Shown here one piece after another: positions 50,634 through 59,982 of a DNA stretch of 64,000 nucleotides (position 1 is its first letter; each line of letters begins with the position of its first letter). Made by a program: the position numbers and the translations under genes. The notes beneath the pieces are model-generated. The model did not search any database and was not told the DNA's origin. It worked only from the letters and a program-made list of their open reading frames with translations. Where the stretch lies: contig OZ241910.1 of NCBI GenBank assembly GCA_965203755.1, positions 1,488,001 to 1,552,000 of the forward strand, read 5' to 3'. Source of the stretch: UBA6055 sp965203755 (GTDB lineage Bacteria; Chloroflexota; Anaerolineae; Aggregatilineales; Phototrophicaceae).

Positions 50634-51662
50634 TCAGCCCGCCCTCATCTGTGTTTCCAAGGTCGGCGACCATTTCCCGATGGATGCCAGCGCGTTCATT
50701 TTGGCGCGGTGTTTGAGGGCGGCCTGGGCAGCCGCGACATTGTCGGCTCGACTGCGCCACAGCGCCAGAGGCCGCCGCTGCAACGCGCGGGCATACGAAA
50801 AGCTCAAAGCCCAGGGCGTCTCATAGCCGGCATTCATCGCATTGAGATGGGCGGTCGCCTTGAGATCGCTTTGGCCGCCAGAGAGGAAGACAATCCCCGG
50901 AATGGCCGGCGGGACCGTCCGCCGCAGCGCCTGCACCGTGAGTTCAGCGACCGTATCGACATCGGCCGGCGTCGGGCAATCGGCGCCGGCGACCACCATG
51001 CTGGCTTTGACCAACGTGCCTTCCAGTTCAACCCGATGCAAATAAAGCGCATCGAAGCTGTGTTTGAGCAGCGCTTCGGTCACTTCAAAGCAGCGCTCAA
51101 TCGTATGGCTGCCGACAAGTTCAACTTCCGGTTCGATAATCGGGACGATGCCGGCTTCTTGCGACAGCGCCGCAAACTGCGCCAGCACCCAAGCATTGGC
51201 GGTCATGGCATATTCGCTGGGGATATGGTCGCCGATGCGGATGGCGGCGCGCCACTTGGAGAAGCCGAACCCCATTTTGGCATAATCGGCAAAACGTTCG
51301 CGCAAGCCATCCAGACCGCTCCCGATAACCTCGCCCTTGGCGCCAGCCAGCGGCGCCAGCCCGGCGCTGGGTGATATCCCGGGCATCATGCCGCGTTCTC
51401 TGACAAGCTCCACCAGCGGCTTGCCATCGTCATTAGCGAGATGGGCGGCGTCTTCCGCTATGATCACGCCGCTGACCTCATCGCTTAGCCGCGGCGCAGT
51501 AAAAAGCAGTTCACACCAGGCGCGGTAGCTGTTCTCGTCGGCGGCGCTGCCCTGCTGCCGAAGCTGCTCCATCAAACGCCAGGCCGGTCGGTCGGCAGCC
51601 ATAATCCCTTTGCCGGCGGTTACTAATTGGCTGGCGGTTTCTTTCAAAGTCATCGCTGTCAT
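50634..51662 (-). CDS. class I fructose-bisphosphate aldolase
   Basis: A 342-residue glycolytic enzyme with the Schiff-base lysine segment LEGTLVKASMVVAG, GIMAADRPAWRL near the N-terminus, and a C-terminal ALSFSYARALQ helix. It cleaves fructose 1,6-bisphosphate to dihydroxyacetone phosphate and glyceraldehyde 3-phosphate. Class I aldolases use no metal. The start at MTAMTLK is set by GGAG six bases upstream; the longer frame to 51728 lacks this. The motif SAGLAPLAGAKGEVIGSGLDGLRERF is typical of the longer class I form. Same strand as the Maf gene 96 bases upstream. Confidence 0.93.
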   Translation of the reverse strand: MTAMTLKETASQLVTAGKGIMAADRPAWRLMEQLRQQGSAADENSYRAWCELLFTAPRLSDEVSGVIIAEDAAHLANDDGKPLVELVRERGMMPGISPSAGLAPLAGAKGEVIGSGLDGLRERFADYAKMGFGFSKWRAAIRIGDHIPSEYAMTANAWVLAQFAALSQEAGIVPIIEPEVELVGSHTIERCFEVTEALLKHSFDALYLHRVELEGTLVKASMVVAGADCPTPADVDTVAELTVQALRRTVPPAIPGIVFLSGGQSDLKATAHLNAMNAGYETPWALSFSYARALQRRPLALWRSRADNVAAAQAALKHRAKMNALASIGKWSPTLETQMRAG

Positions 51663-51758
51663 GGCATCTCCGTGTATGAATACAGTCAGTTCACGCGTGA
51701 TTTTGGCAGGTTCGGGCAGTTCGCGCAAGTCCAGCCGCGAGCTTTCATCAAATCATAA

Positions 51759-52382
51759 TCATCCCTGCCCGGCGGTCAGCGGCAAGGCAAGCCCAAGCTC
51801 GGTCAAAGCCGCCTTGAGTTCATCCAGCGGCAGGCCGATCACATTGGTATAGCTGCCCTCGATGCGGGCGACCGGACGAAAGGTCTGGTTTTGGATGGCG
51901 TAACCGCCAGCTTTGTCGAAGGGACCGCGGCTGACGATGTAGGCTTCAATTTCGGCATCGGCATAATCGCGCATATAAACATCGGTGCGAACATGGGCTG
52001 TGACGGTCTGCGGCGGCGCGGTTTTATAGACCGTGAAGGCAGTGTATACTTGATGCCGGCGATTTCGCAGTTGTTTCAGCATCCGGCGGGCATCATCGGC
52101 ATCGACGGGCTTGCCCAGCAGTTCGTCATCGCCATTCGTGGCGGCGGGTTCGGCTTGCAGTGCAACCATCGTATCGGCTGCAATGACAATAGCGGGTTCA
52201 TCGGCTAACATGGCGATGACGGCGGCGGCTTTCTGACGGCTCAAACGTTCGACATACGCGGTCAATGCTTCGCCCGGTCGCCGGGATTCGTCAATCTGCG
52301 GTTTCATCACCTCGAAGTTGATCCCTATCTGCTGCAAGAGACGCTGGCGGCGCGGGGAAGATGAAGCCAGTATCAGGCGCAT
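51759..52382 (-). CDS. maf: Maf-family nucleoside triphosphate pyrophosphatase
   Basis: A 207-residue enzyme that hydrolyses non-canonical nucleoside triphosphates (dTTP/UTP or CTP types) and was first known as a septum-inhibitor. It starts RLILASSSPRRQRLLQQIGI with SxxR, then IDESRRPGEALTAYVERLSRQKA, VIAADTMVAL, GKPVDADDARRMLKQL, VYTAFTVY and DKAGGYAIQ. The start at MRLILASS is supported by its universal position; 19 further residues upstream are not conserved. It lies upstream of the aldolase gene and is divergent from BI-1. Confidence 0.93.
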   Translation of the reverse strand: MRLILASSSPRRQRLLQQIGINFEVMKPQIDESRRPGEALTAYVERLSRQKAAAVIAMLADEPAIVIAADTMVALQAEPAATNGDDELLGKPVDADDARRMLKQLRNRRHQVYTAFTVYKTAPPQTVTAHVRTDVYMRDYADAEIEAYIVSRGPFDKAGGYAIQNQTFRPVARIEGSYTNVIGLPLDELKAALTELGLALPLTAGQG

Positions 52383-52456
52383 GGCTTTCGCTTTCTGCTG
52401 AATCCACTGCGGTTGATTATAACCGACCATCGCGGCCAACGAGAGGGGCGGCGGTT

Positions 52457-52485
52457 TTGGTCATTTGATGATTTTTTGCTATAAT
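52457..52485 (+). promoter_or_regulatory. promoter of BI-1 gene
   Basis: TTGGTC at 52457-52462 and TATAAT at 52480-52485 with 17-base spacing; TGGAGG precedes the ATG at 52525. Confidence 0.6.
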
Positions 52486-52524
52486 GGTTTCTATCATAGA
52501 GACTATAAAATACTGGAGGCAAAA

Positions 52525-53226
52525 ATGATAGACATTCGTAAAAATGACGTTTTGACCGGCACGCCCCTGCAAGGCATCCAGCTTAATGCGGTGATGCGTA
52601 ATGTTTACGCATGGATGACCATGGGCTTGCTGATTACCGCCTTCGTGTCGGCGCTGCTAAACGCCAGCGGGCTGGCGCCTTCGGGGACGGTGATGCTGCT
52701 GGCGGTCTTCGGGCAGTTGGGGATTGTCATTGGGCTAAGCTGGGCTATTCATCGCATTTCGGCCACTTTGGCCGGGCTGCTGTTTTTCGCTTATTCGGCG
52801 ATGACCGGCGTCACTTTCTCAATCATTTTTCTGGTTTATCCGATTGGATCGATTACCGCCGCCTTTCTCACCACGGCTGGCGTTTTCGCGGCCATGACCA
52901 TAGTCGGCCTCACGACCCAAACGGATTTGAGCAAGTACAGCGCCTACTTTATCATGGGGCTGATTGGGCTGTTCATTGCCATGATCGTCAATATCTTTCT
53001 GGGCAGTTCGGCGCTGGACTTTGCTATCAGCATCTTTGGCGTGCTTTTGTTCACCGGTTTGACGGCTTGGGATACACAGCGCATCGCCAGGATGGCGGCT
53101 GACCCGCGCTTCGCGGTCAACGCCGATGAAACACTCAAGTTCAGCATCCTAGGCGCGCTGACGCTGTATCTGGATTTCATCAATCTGTTCCTGTTCCTGC
53201 TGCGGCTGTTTGGCGGCCGCGACTAA
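52525..53226 (+). CDS. Bax inhibitor-1 (BI-1/YccA) family membrane protein
   Basis: A 233-residue protein with seven hydrophobic segments, the hallmark of the BI-1/TMBIM family. Motifs include MRNVYAWMTMGLLITAFVSA at the first segment, AYSAMTGVTFSIIF and GVLLFTGLTAWDTQRIARM near the end, where conserved aspartates line the calcium-leak pore in BsYetJ. It may conduct Ca2+ or H+ across the cytoplasmic membrane. GGAGG-type site before the ATG (TGGAGGCAAAAATG) supports the start at MIDIRKND. Confidence 0.93.
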   Translation: MIDIRKNDVLTGTPLQGIQLNAVMRNVYAWMTMGLLITAFVSALLNASGLAPSGTVMLLAVFGQLGIVIGLSWAIHRISATLAGLLFFAYSAMTGVTFSIIFLVYPIGSITAAFLTTAGVFAAMTIVGLTTQTDLSKYSAYFIMGLIGLFIAMIVNIFLGSSALDFAISIFGVLLFTGLTAWDTQRIARMAADPRFAVNADETLKFSILGALTLYLDFINLFLFLLRLFGGRD

Positions 53227-53238
53227 CGGCGGCCGAGC

Positions 53239-54477
53239 TTAACGTTCCTTGCGCTTGCGGAAACCCAGCAGGACAAGCGCCGCCAGCAGCCCGGAGCAGG
53301 CCCACAGCAGAAACGGCGCATGCAAGGCCATGGTGGACAGGGCATTGCCGAAGGGGGGTGTGATGGTCGAGCCAAGATTCTGAAGCATCCCGCCAAATCC
53401 CAGCGCACTGCCCATCATGGCGACTTCCAGCCCCTCAATTTCGGTGATGGACGCGCCTTTGAGCGCCATGAAGCTGTCAAAGCAGCAGCCGGCGATCACC
53501 ATCGAAAGCATCACCGACCAGAAGGCATCGCCGGCCAGGAACATCAAGCCGGTGCCGAGCGACATCATCGCGACGCCAAATGCCATCACCAGGCGGCGAT
53601 TGCCGATGCGGTCCGAGATATGCGAAATCGGCACGACGCCAATGAGGCTGGCGAAAAAAAACAAAGTGATGGCGGTATCGGCGCTGACCGCATCCCAGCC
53701 AATTTCGCGGAGATAAGTCGGTACATAACCGACAAGCCCGCGCATCAAGCCGGCGACGCCAAAGCCGGCGAGCGCAATCACCCAGAGTTCGCGGTAACGG
53801 GTGACATGACGCAAATTGGCGAAAAACTGCTTCATATCGGGGCGGCTGGCTTTGCTTTTTTCCATCGGGGGATGCAGGAGCCCCCAGACTATGCCCAGCG
53901 CAACCGCGCCGAGGCCGATAAAAATCAGGACCGCCCGCCAGCCGCCCAGCATCGGCGACAGCACAGTTGCGCTCAAGCGCGAGCCAAGCATCAAACCGGT
54001 CGCGAAACCGGCCGACATCACGCCGCTGGCAAAACCCAGCTGTCCAGAGGCGAACCATTGCCGATTGAGCTTGATGAAATTCATGGGCAAGACCGGCTGC
54101 ACCATGCCAAACAAAAAAGAAAACAGGAACAGCGACCAAAAATCAAAGGCAAAGCCGCGCAGGGCGCCGGTGATGCCGGTCGCCAGACAAAGCGCCACCA
54201 AGGAGCGCCGCGTGCCAAAATAATCAATAAAGGCGCCGCCCATCAGGGTTGTGAAGATGCCCATCACGGTGCCGACGCCCCATACCAGACCGATTTGAAC
54301 CAGGTCCAAACCCAGCGAATCGGCAATCTCGCTAAACAAGGCCGACAGGCCGGTCGTGGGGAAGCCCATCATAGCAAAGCCGGAAATCGTAACCAATGTC
54401 AGCATCACCCAGCGATAGGAGGAGCTTTGGCGTTCGCTTTGGGTGAGCAGGGTTTGCATCATGGATTTCGGCGGCAT
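53239..54477 (-). CDS. MFS transporter
   Basis: A 412-residue protein with about twelve membrane segments. The loop after segment 2 (GGAFIDYFGTRRS) and the mid-loop (MEKSKASRPDMKQF) are MFS landmarks. It is convergent with the BI-1 gene and divergent from the oxidoreductase gene. Starts at 54477, 54465 and 54462 are possible; none has a good ribosome-binding site. The substrate is unknown. It resembles nitrate/cyanate-like or metabolite transporters only in overall length. Confidence 0.85.
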   Translation of the reverse strand: MPPKSMMQTLLTQSERQSSSYRWVMLTLVTISGFAMMGFPTTGLSALFSEIADSLGLDLVQIGLVWGVGTVMGIFTTLMGGAFIDYFGTRRSLVALCLATGITGALRGFAFDFWSLFLFSFLFGMVQPVLPMNFIKLNRQWFASGQLGFASGVMSAGFATGLMLGSRLSATVLSPMLGGWRAVLIFIGLGAVALGIVWGLLHPPMEKSKASRPDMKQFFANLRHVTRYRELWVIALAGFGVAGLMRGLVGYVPTYLREIGWDAVSADTAITLFFFASLIGVVPISHISDRIGNRRLVMAFGVAMMSLGTGLMFLAGDAFWSVMLSMVIAGCCFDSFMALKGASITEIEGLEVAMMGSALGFGGMLQNLGSTITPPFGNALSTMALHAPFLLWACSGLLAALVLLGFRKRKER

Positions 54478-54559
54478 AAAATCGGACGGTTTGAGGTATG
54501 GTAACGAAAAGGCGGGCGATAACAAGGGGCAGGCTCGGTCTTAGCCCATAAGATCATCG

Positions 54560-54587
54560 TTGTCGCATTTGGTTTTGCCGCTATAAT
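54560..54587 (+). promoter_or_regulatory. promoter of molybdopterin oxidoreductase gene
   Basis: TTGTCG at 54560-54565 and TATAAT at 54582-54587 are 16 bases apart; AGGAAG precedes the ATG at 54615. Confidence 0.5.
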
Positions 54588-54614
54588 TTGTATAAAAACA
54601 GACAGGAAGACAAA

Positions 54615-55241
54615 ATGAGCTTTTTGAGCCGTCGAGAGAAAGAAAAAGCGATGCGTGCGGCCGGCCGCCTGCCCGATGGTCAGTCGCTCACGGAAAAATT
54701 TCCAGTGCTGACTTATGGGCCAACGCCAAAGTTTAATCGGGACACTTGGGATTTGCGCGTTTTTGGCGCTGTTGAAGCCGAAAAACGCTGGCGATGGGAT
54801 GAACTGCTGGCTTTGCCGAGCCGACAAATCACGGTCGATATCCACTGTGTCACGCGCTGGAGTAAATTTGACACCGCGTGGGAAGGTGTGATGTTCCGCG
54901 ATTTTCGGCGCGAGCTTGCGCTGACTGATGAGGCGCGTTATGTCATCGCGCATTGCGATTATGGTTACACCACCAATTTGCCGCTGGAAACCATGCTGGA
55001 CGATGATGTGATGCTGGCTTACAAATACGAAGGCCGCTGGCTGCACGAGCCAGAGTTAATGGAGCATGGCGGGCCGCTCCGCACTTTGGTGCCCAAACGT
55101 TATTTTTGGAAGAGCGCCAAGTTCCTGCGGGCTTTGGAATTCAGCCCAGTGGACAAACCCGGCTTTTGGGAACAGGGCGGCTATCACAATGAGGGCGACC
55201 CTTTCAAAGAAGAACGTTTTAATCGGCGGCGCGGTTTTTAA
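54615..55241 (+). CDS. sulfite-oxidase-like molybdopterin oxidoreductase
   Basis: A 208-residue soluble enzyme of the sulfite oxidase/MsrP fold. Signs include the QSLTEKFPVLTYGPTPKF entry, WDLRVFGAVE, DIHCVTRWSKFDTAWEGV with the single cysteine that binds molybdenum, and GGPLRTLVPKRYFWKSAKF. MsrP-type proteins reduce methionine sulfoxide at the envelope; here no signal peptide is present, so the enzyme is probably cytoplasmic. A heme-b membrane partner gene is not adjacent. It is flanked by a restriction gene on the right. Confidence 0.85.
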   Translation: MSFLSRREKEKAMRAAGRLPDGQSLTEKFPVLTYGPTPKFNRDTWDLRVFGAVEAEKRWRWDELLALPSRQITVDIHCVTRWSKFDTAWEGVMFRDFRRELALTDEARYVIAHCDYGYTTNLPLETMLDDDVMLAYKYEGRWLHEPELMEHGGPLRTLVPKRYFWKSAKFLRALEFSPVDKPGFWEQGGYHNEGDPFKEERFNRRRGF

Positions 55242-55252
55242 GCCGATACGTA

Positions 55253-55765
55253 TCAGAAGGGTTTGAGATTATAGTCAAAGTTTAAGACAAAATCCCTGTC
55301 TTTACACTTTTCAAGTAGTTTCCAGTTGTTTTTAGCAGCCCGTAGTTTGTTTATAGACAAACTTTTCTGCTGTTTGCCATTGCGTTTCAAGGTTTCAATG
55401 TACAATGTGGGAACAAAGTAGAAGTTAATTTCGCGTTCGCCATTCGCCTTTGATTCATCAGACCATACACCTACCACTATGTCAGATGTTTCTGTACTTT
55501 GCACGTACTCTTTTACCCCTGATTTATATTCTCGATCTACACCTCCTCTGATCCCGCCAGTAAAAGAGATGGATTTTGAAGCGGTCTTTACCTGAACTCT
55601 GATCAACTCTGAATCAGTTTCAACCACAATATCGTAGGTAGAGTGCGGTAAATCGACACGAGACGCGTTATAACCTCTGGCAAGCAACGCGCCGAGAAGC
55701 CTTGATTCATTTGCAAATCCCTTCGCAGCTGCCATCCTGCCGCTTTTTTCTCGTTCGTTTGTCAT
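55253..55765 (-). CDS. restriction endonuclease, PD-(D/E)XK-like (putative)
   Basis: A 170-residue protein with a nuclease-like core YDIVVETDSELIRVQVKTAS: D then QVK, as in the PD-(D/E)XK fold, near residues 44-63. It is AT-richer than the neighbours and starts in a one-base overlap with the methyltransferase stop (TAATG). Together they look like a type II restriction-modification unit. The catalytic Glu is replaced by Gln in the QVK motif, as in some active and some inactive family members, so activity is not proven. Confidence 0.65.
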   Translation of the reverse strand: MTNEREKSGRMAAAKGFANESRLLGALLARGYNASRVDLPHSTYDIVVETDSELIRVQVKTASKSISFTGGIRGGVDREYKSGVKEYVQSTETSDIVVGVWSDESKANGEREINFYFVPTLYIETLKRNGKQQKSLSINKLRAAKNNWKLLEKCKDRDFVLNFDYNLKPF

Positions 55766-57048
55766 TATTCCTTCTCCAGCACAAGTACATAATCATCCTC
55801 GATCCGTTCCGCGCGCGGGACTTTGATGAAGTGATTGATGATTTCGGACACGAACCACGTGTCAATTTTATAACCCAAACTTGGGGCGGCATCCCGCAAA
55901 TAACGCCAGCTTTCAAACACATGCCCGCGCACCATGTTTGAGCCAATGACAACAACATAACGGCCGCCGCGTTTTAAGACGCGATTCACCTCGCGCAGAT
56001 TCAGCATCATATCTTGAATGAACTTATAAGCGATGTAGGCTCGGCGCGGCTCGATCTTGTACACAGACTGAATCACCGCATCGGCGCTGTCAATGCCGGT
56101 CAGGTGAAGCGACTTGTATTCCTTAGCGCTGACCACTTCGGTGCCGACATGTTCGCTCTTGAGGTCGCGCAGCGAACCATTGACAAATCCAAGCCAGTAC
56201 AGTTCCAGCTGATGTGTTCGTGGATAATCGACCGCGTTCAGGTAAGGCGGCGACGTCAAAGCAAGGTCAAAAGTATCGGCGGGATACAAGCTCAAATCGG
56301 TCGCGCTGGCTTCGGTCGGTATCTCGACCGATGTTGATTTTCCGGTATGCGCCAAATCAACCATGCCTTGTATGTTTTTGTCCAGACGGCGCAGGAAAAG
56401 CTGAAATGAATAGTTTGGCGCAACCTGCTTGTTGAGCTTTTGCCGTATGACGGTGCGGGTGCAGTTGTTGTCAGCCTGCGAAACCCGCCGAATGATGGAC
56501 GAAAATACAATCATCAGAAAATCACGCATTTGCTGGGCGCAGTCTATGCGATGGATGCAGCCCTTGATAAACGCCAATTCCTTGAGGACATAGGGACGAA
56601 ACCACTTGTCGCGGTAAGGGAACTGCGGAACTTCATCATGGTTTTGACCGCCATCAAACTCATCAAACCGACGCAACAGCCGCTCGCGGGCATTCAGCAA
56701 ATCATCCTTGTTCAGCGGCGTCGTCTTGACCCGCGCCAGCATTCTTGAAAAGGGATCAATATCGACGCCGACGCTGGGACGCTGCAAAAGCAATGCCTCC
56801 AGATTGGTCGTGCCGCTGCCCATAAAGGGATCAAGAACCAAGTCGCCGACTTGGCTGTGCCTTTGAATGATCCAGCGCGGCAGTTCCGGGAAGAATTTGG
56901 CTGGATATTTATGGATCCCGTGAGTGTAGCTGCGCTGGTCGCGGCTGATGAATAAAAACCGCCGTCCGCCGCTGCCCAGATACAAATCAACCGGGATATC
57001 GCCCTCAAGCCGCTGTGTTATCATTTTGGGTAACGTCATTTGGTACAT
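55765..57048 (-). CDS. DNA cytosine-N4 (or adenine-N6) methyltransferase (putative)
   Basis: A 427-residue methyltransferase. The AdoMet motif I is VLDPFMGSGTTNLEALL near residue 70, and the catalytic motif IV TSPPYLNAVDYPR lies near 265. A TSPPY motif is typical of N4-cytosine enzymes. FFPELPRWII upstream of motif I also fits this group. AAGGGCGAAA precedes the ATG. It should protect the same site that the 170-residue partner recognises. This is the second full type II system in 47 kb, after the one at 9529. Confidence 0.8.
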   Translation of the reverse strand: MYQMTLPKMITQRLEGDIPVDLYLGSGGRRFLFISRDQRSYTHGIHKYPAKFFPELPRWIIQRHSQVGDLVLDPFMGSGTTNLEALLLQRPSVGVDIDPFSRMLARVKTTPLNKDDLLNARERLLRRFDEFDGGQNHDEVPQFPYRDKWFRPYVLKELAFIKGCIHRIDCAQQMRDFLMIVFSSIIRRVSQADNNCTRTVIRQKLNKQVAPNYSFQLFLRRLDKNIQGMVDLAHTGKSTSVEIPTEASATDLSLYPADTFDLALTSPPYLNAVDYPRTHQLELYWLGFVNGSLRDLKSEHVGTEVVSAKEYKSLHLTGIDSADAVIQSVYKIEPRRAYIAYKFIQDMMLNLREVNRVLKRGGRYVVVIGSNMVRGHVFESWRYLRDAAPSLGYKIDTWFVSEIINHFIKVPRAERIEDDYVLVLEKE

Positions 57049-57183
57049 TTTCGCCCTTTGTTACATGCACACAGAGTCCTTATATCGTATATTATAGCGC
57101 ATCGCTGCTATAATGTCACGAAATATGGGTGCGTTTCATACCTTAGCAAGCCCAAACCCGCGTCCAGCAGAAAGCCAGCCGCC

Positions 57184-58284
57184 ATGCAGATGCAAGCCGC
57201 CCTCCTGACCGAATCCAATACCCCTTTCCGCATCGAAACGGTAACGATTGCGGCGCCAAAAGCCGGCGAAGTCCTGGTTAAAATCGGGGCAAGCGGGGTC
57301 TGCCACAGCGATTGGCATGTGGTCGAGGGCGCCACCCGTTACCCGATGCCGATTATCGTCGGGCACGAGGGCGCCGGCATCGTTGCGGCAGTTGGCGCAG
57401 ACGTCGCGCGGGTGAAGCCGGGCGACCATGTCACGCTAAGCTGGCGGCCTTCCTGCGGCGAATGTTTTTACTGCCAGCACAGCCAGGTCAACCTCTGCCA
57501 AACCTATACACCCGCGCTGCGGGCTGGCTTGCAGCTGGATGGCACCAGCCGCATTTCATGGGCGGGTCAGGCGGTGCATATCTTTAGCGGCTTGGGCTGC
57601 TTTGCCGAATATGTGGTGGCGCCGCAGCAAAGCTGCGTGCCGATGCCGGCGGATGTTTCGCTGGCGGCGGCGGCGCTGCTGGGCTGCGCCGTGGCAACCG
57701 GCGTCGGCGCGGCTATGTACACCGCCGATGTGCGCCCTGGGCAAAGCGTCGCCGTTTATGGCGCCGGCGGCGTCGGCTTGAACATCATTCAAGGGGCGAA
57801 GCTCTGCGGCGCCGACCCGATTATCGCCGTGGATGCTCATCCGACCAAAATGGACATCGCCCGTCAATTTGGCGCCAGCCACAGCTTGATGTCGGATAAA
57901 GGTGCCGCCGGCGCCATCCGCAAGCTCACGGCGGGACGGGGGGCGGATCATGTCTTTGAATCGGTCGGCCTGCCGGCTTTGCAGGAACAGGCGCTTGACG
58001 CGACCCGCCCCGGCGGGATGCTGACGCTGGTCGGACTGCCGCCGATGGGCAGCGCCACCAACCTGCCCGGCGCCATCATCACCCGCAGCGAAAAAACTAT
58101 CCGCGGCAGTTATTATGGCACGGTCAACCCTCACCGCGATTTCCCCCGATTTGCTGATTTATATTTAGCCGGCAAGCTCAAGCTGGACGAATTGGTGACC
58201 CACAGATACCGCCTTGATCAGATTAACGAGGCTTATGCGGCTATGCTGGGCGGCGAAGTCGCCCGCGGTGTGATTGTCTTTTAG
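57184..58284 (+). CDS. zinc-dependent alcohol dehydrogenase (MDR family)
   Basis: A 366-residue medium-chain dehydrogenase. The catalytic zinc ligands are in GVCHSDWH and GHEGAGIV, the structural zinc is in CGECFYCQHSQVNLC, and the Rossmann motif is YGAGGVGLNIIQGAKL. It oxidises alcohols or reduces aldehydes with NAD(P)+; the absence of a class-specific residue set leaves substrate open, although the layout is like class III enzymes (formaldehyde) or a mycothiol type. The start at MQMQAALL is preferred; no strong site is near earlier ATGs. Confidence 0.9.
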   Translation: MQMQAALLTESNTPFRIETVTIAAPKAGEVLVKIGASGVCHSDWHVVEGATRYPMPIIVGHEGAGIVAAVGADVARVKPGDHVTLSWRPSCGECFYCQHSQVNLCQTYTPALRAGLQLDGTSRISWAGQAVHIFSGLGCFAEYVVAPQQSCVPMPADVSLAAAALLGCAVATGVGAAMYTADVRPGQSVAVYGAGGVGLNIIQGAKLCGADPIIAVDAHPTKMDIARQFGASHSLMSDKGAAGAIRKLTAGRGADHVFESVGLPALQEQALDATRPGGMLTLVGLPPMGSATNLPGAIITRSEKTIRGSYYGTVNPHRDFPRFADLYLAGKLKLDELVTHRYRLDQINEAYAAMLGGEVARGVIVF

Positions 58285-58341
58285 GTCGTTTGTCAGTTCA
58301 TCCGATTGCGATAAGCCTGCCCGACGGCGCTGGCTTGTGAG

Positions 58342-58974
58342 CTAACGATGCGGATGAGTTCCTGGTCGCTGCTGACACAGCGCCAGCAAGGCTTTGCGGC
58401 GCATAGAATAGTGGTCTTTTTCTTCGCTGGACATTTCGGCAAAGGTGCGCGCGCTGCCTTTCGGCACAAACATATCATCCCAGCCGAAGCCATTTGTTCC
58501 GCGCAGGCAGTCGGCGATTACGCCTTCGGTATTGCCTTCGTGGATATGCGCCTCGCTGCCATCAAAAATCGCAATTAGAACTTTTGCCAAAGCAGTGCGG
58601 TCCCGCCCCCGCAGCCAGGTTTCGACAATCATACGGCGCATTTCAATATCTTCAGAAAAATCTTTAATGTAAGTTCCCGGCCGCCCGCCCAGGCCGCGTA
58701 TGAACAGCGAAGTTTCTTCTACCAGAATCGGGTTGTAATCATTAGCTTTATAGGCTTCAATGGCTTTGTGCCTAACGACTTTATAGGGGTCCAGACTCTG
58801 GATTTCCTCAATATCGAGTTTTCTGCCGACGACCTCGTAATCCCGCAAAATGCGGCGAAACTCTTCCAATTTGCTGTGGTTGGTGGTGGCGATTTCAATA
58901 TACGGCAGCGAACTGCGACGAGAATCCACGGCATTAATCACCCGCGGCTTGGTCATATAGAGTTCTCTGGGCAT
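58342..58974 (-). CDS. rdgB: RdgB/HAM1-family purine NTP pyrophosphatase
   Basis: A 210-residue house-cleaning enzyme that hydrolyses ITP/XTP and similar to monophosphates. It contains IEIATTNHSKLEEFRRIL, VEETSLFIRGLGGRPGTYIKDF, and NGFGWDDMFVP followed by TFAEMSSEEKDHYSMRRKAL near the end, as in HAM1. GGAAGAG lies close to the ATG at 58974. It is longer by about 20 residues at the N-terminus than the E. coli form (PRELYMTKPRVINAV). It is convergent with the alcohol dehydrogenase. Confidence 0.9.
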   Translation of the reverse strand: MPRELYMTKPRVINAVDSRRSSLPYIEIATTNHSKLEEFRRILRDYEVVGRKLDIEEIQSLDPYKVVRHKAIEAYKANDYNPILVEETSLFIRGLGGRPGTYIKDFSEDIEMRRMIVETWLRGRDRTALAKVLIAIFDGSEAHIHEGNTEGVIADCLRGTNGFGWDDMFVPKGSARTFAEMSSEEKDHYSMRRKALLALCQQRPGTHPHR

Positions 58975-59085
58975 TTTCTCTTCCAATGTCTGTCACCGCG
59001 CGATGAACAGATTATAACAGAGCCTTGATTTTCAGTACAGCGTTCGACGAGAGATAGCATCCATCCCCCGCCTTTCGCATCCGGC

Positions 59086-59982
59086 TTAATCGCCGGCGAT
59101 AGCGACAAACTCAATGGCAAGATCTACATCATCAGTCACATTAGTGACTGACGGCACTTCCGGAATGGTCAGATTGTAATCGGCATGCAGGACATTGGCG
59201 CTGGCGCGGCCGCTGATCTGTGTTCGACTGTCGAGGGTGACGCTGGCATGAAAGGTGAGGGTTCGGGTCACACCAGCAACAGTCAAGTCTCCGATGACGT
59301 CAAAAGCAAGGGTATCACCGACGCTGACGGACTCTGCCGAAAAATTGGTCAGCGACTGCGGCTCAAAGGTGATGAACTCATAGGCATCCTCCGCCGACTT
59401 GAGGATGCTGCTTCGCAGGGCGCGGTTGCGGAAGCTGTTGTCAGTTTCGAGGGTGCGGGCATTGATCACAATCGCGCCGATGGATGAAGCGGCCGGATTA
59501 TCCAGATTAACCATAACAGCGCCGCCGACTTCACGGGTTGAGCCGATCACGGTGGTGCGGGCGCCGCGTAAATCTTCTTCAAGCGTAAAGGTCGCCTGGC
59601 TTTCTGCCGGCACGATCTGAAATTCGATGATATTGCTTTCTGCCTCGCTCGCCTCAACCGCATCATCGGCATCCAGGACGACGGCCGCGCCTGGAAACGC
59701 TGCATTGATTGCCTGCGGGATGGCTGTAGCGACTGCCTGCGAAACCGCCGTGCCTATCGCCGGCGGAATTATTACGGCAACCTCTTCTGAAAGCGCCGTA
59801 TTGGCTGCATCGTTCGTAGCTTCAAACTCGGCAAGCGCTTCTGCCATCGTACGACTGGGCTCGCCGGCGCCGCCCGTTATCCAAATCCAGCCAAAGACCC
59901 CCGCCGCGATACCGACAGCGAATATCAGCAAAGCCAGCGAAGTGACCGCTCGACAGGATAATTCCCGATTGCGGATGTTCAT
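59086..59982 (-). CDS. membrane-anchored YceI-domain protein
   Basis: A 298-residue protein. A single hydrophobic segment near residues 14-36 (SLALLIFAVGIAAGVFGWIW) is followed by a variable, acidic linker (EEVAVIIPPAIGTAVSQAVATAIPQ) and, from about residue 117, the YceI beta-barrel (FQIVPAESQATFTLEEDLRGARTTVIGSTREVGGAVMVNLDNPAAS, LTFHASVTL, VDLAIEFVAI). YceI proteins bind long isoprenoid or fatty chains in the envelope. It would face outward from the cell membrane. The repetitive AIG/AVA linker is unusual. Confidence 0.85.
   Translation of the reverse strand: MNIRNRELSCRAVTSLALLIFAVGIAAGVFGWIWITGGAGEPSRTMAEALAEFEATNDAANTALSEEVAVIIPPAIGTAVSQAVATAIPQAINAAFPGAAVVLDADDAVEASEAESNIIEFQIVPAESQATFTLEEDLRGARTTVIGSTREVGGAVMVNLDNPAASSIGAIVINARTLETDNSFRNRALRSSILKSAEDAYEFITFEPQSLTNFSAESVSVGDTLAFDVIGDLTVAGVTRTLTFHASVTLDSRTQISGRASANVLHADYNLTIPEVPSVTNVTDDVDLAIEFVAIAGD

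Noticed and set aside
53320..54504. Open frame of 394 codons antisense to the MFS gene
   Set aside because: Product is unusually rich in H, Q and K with no hydrophobic pattern; the opposite strand codes for a clear transporter.
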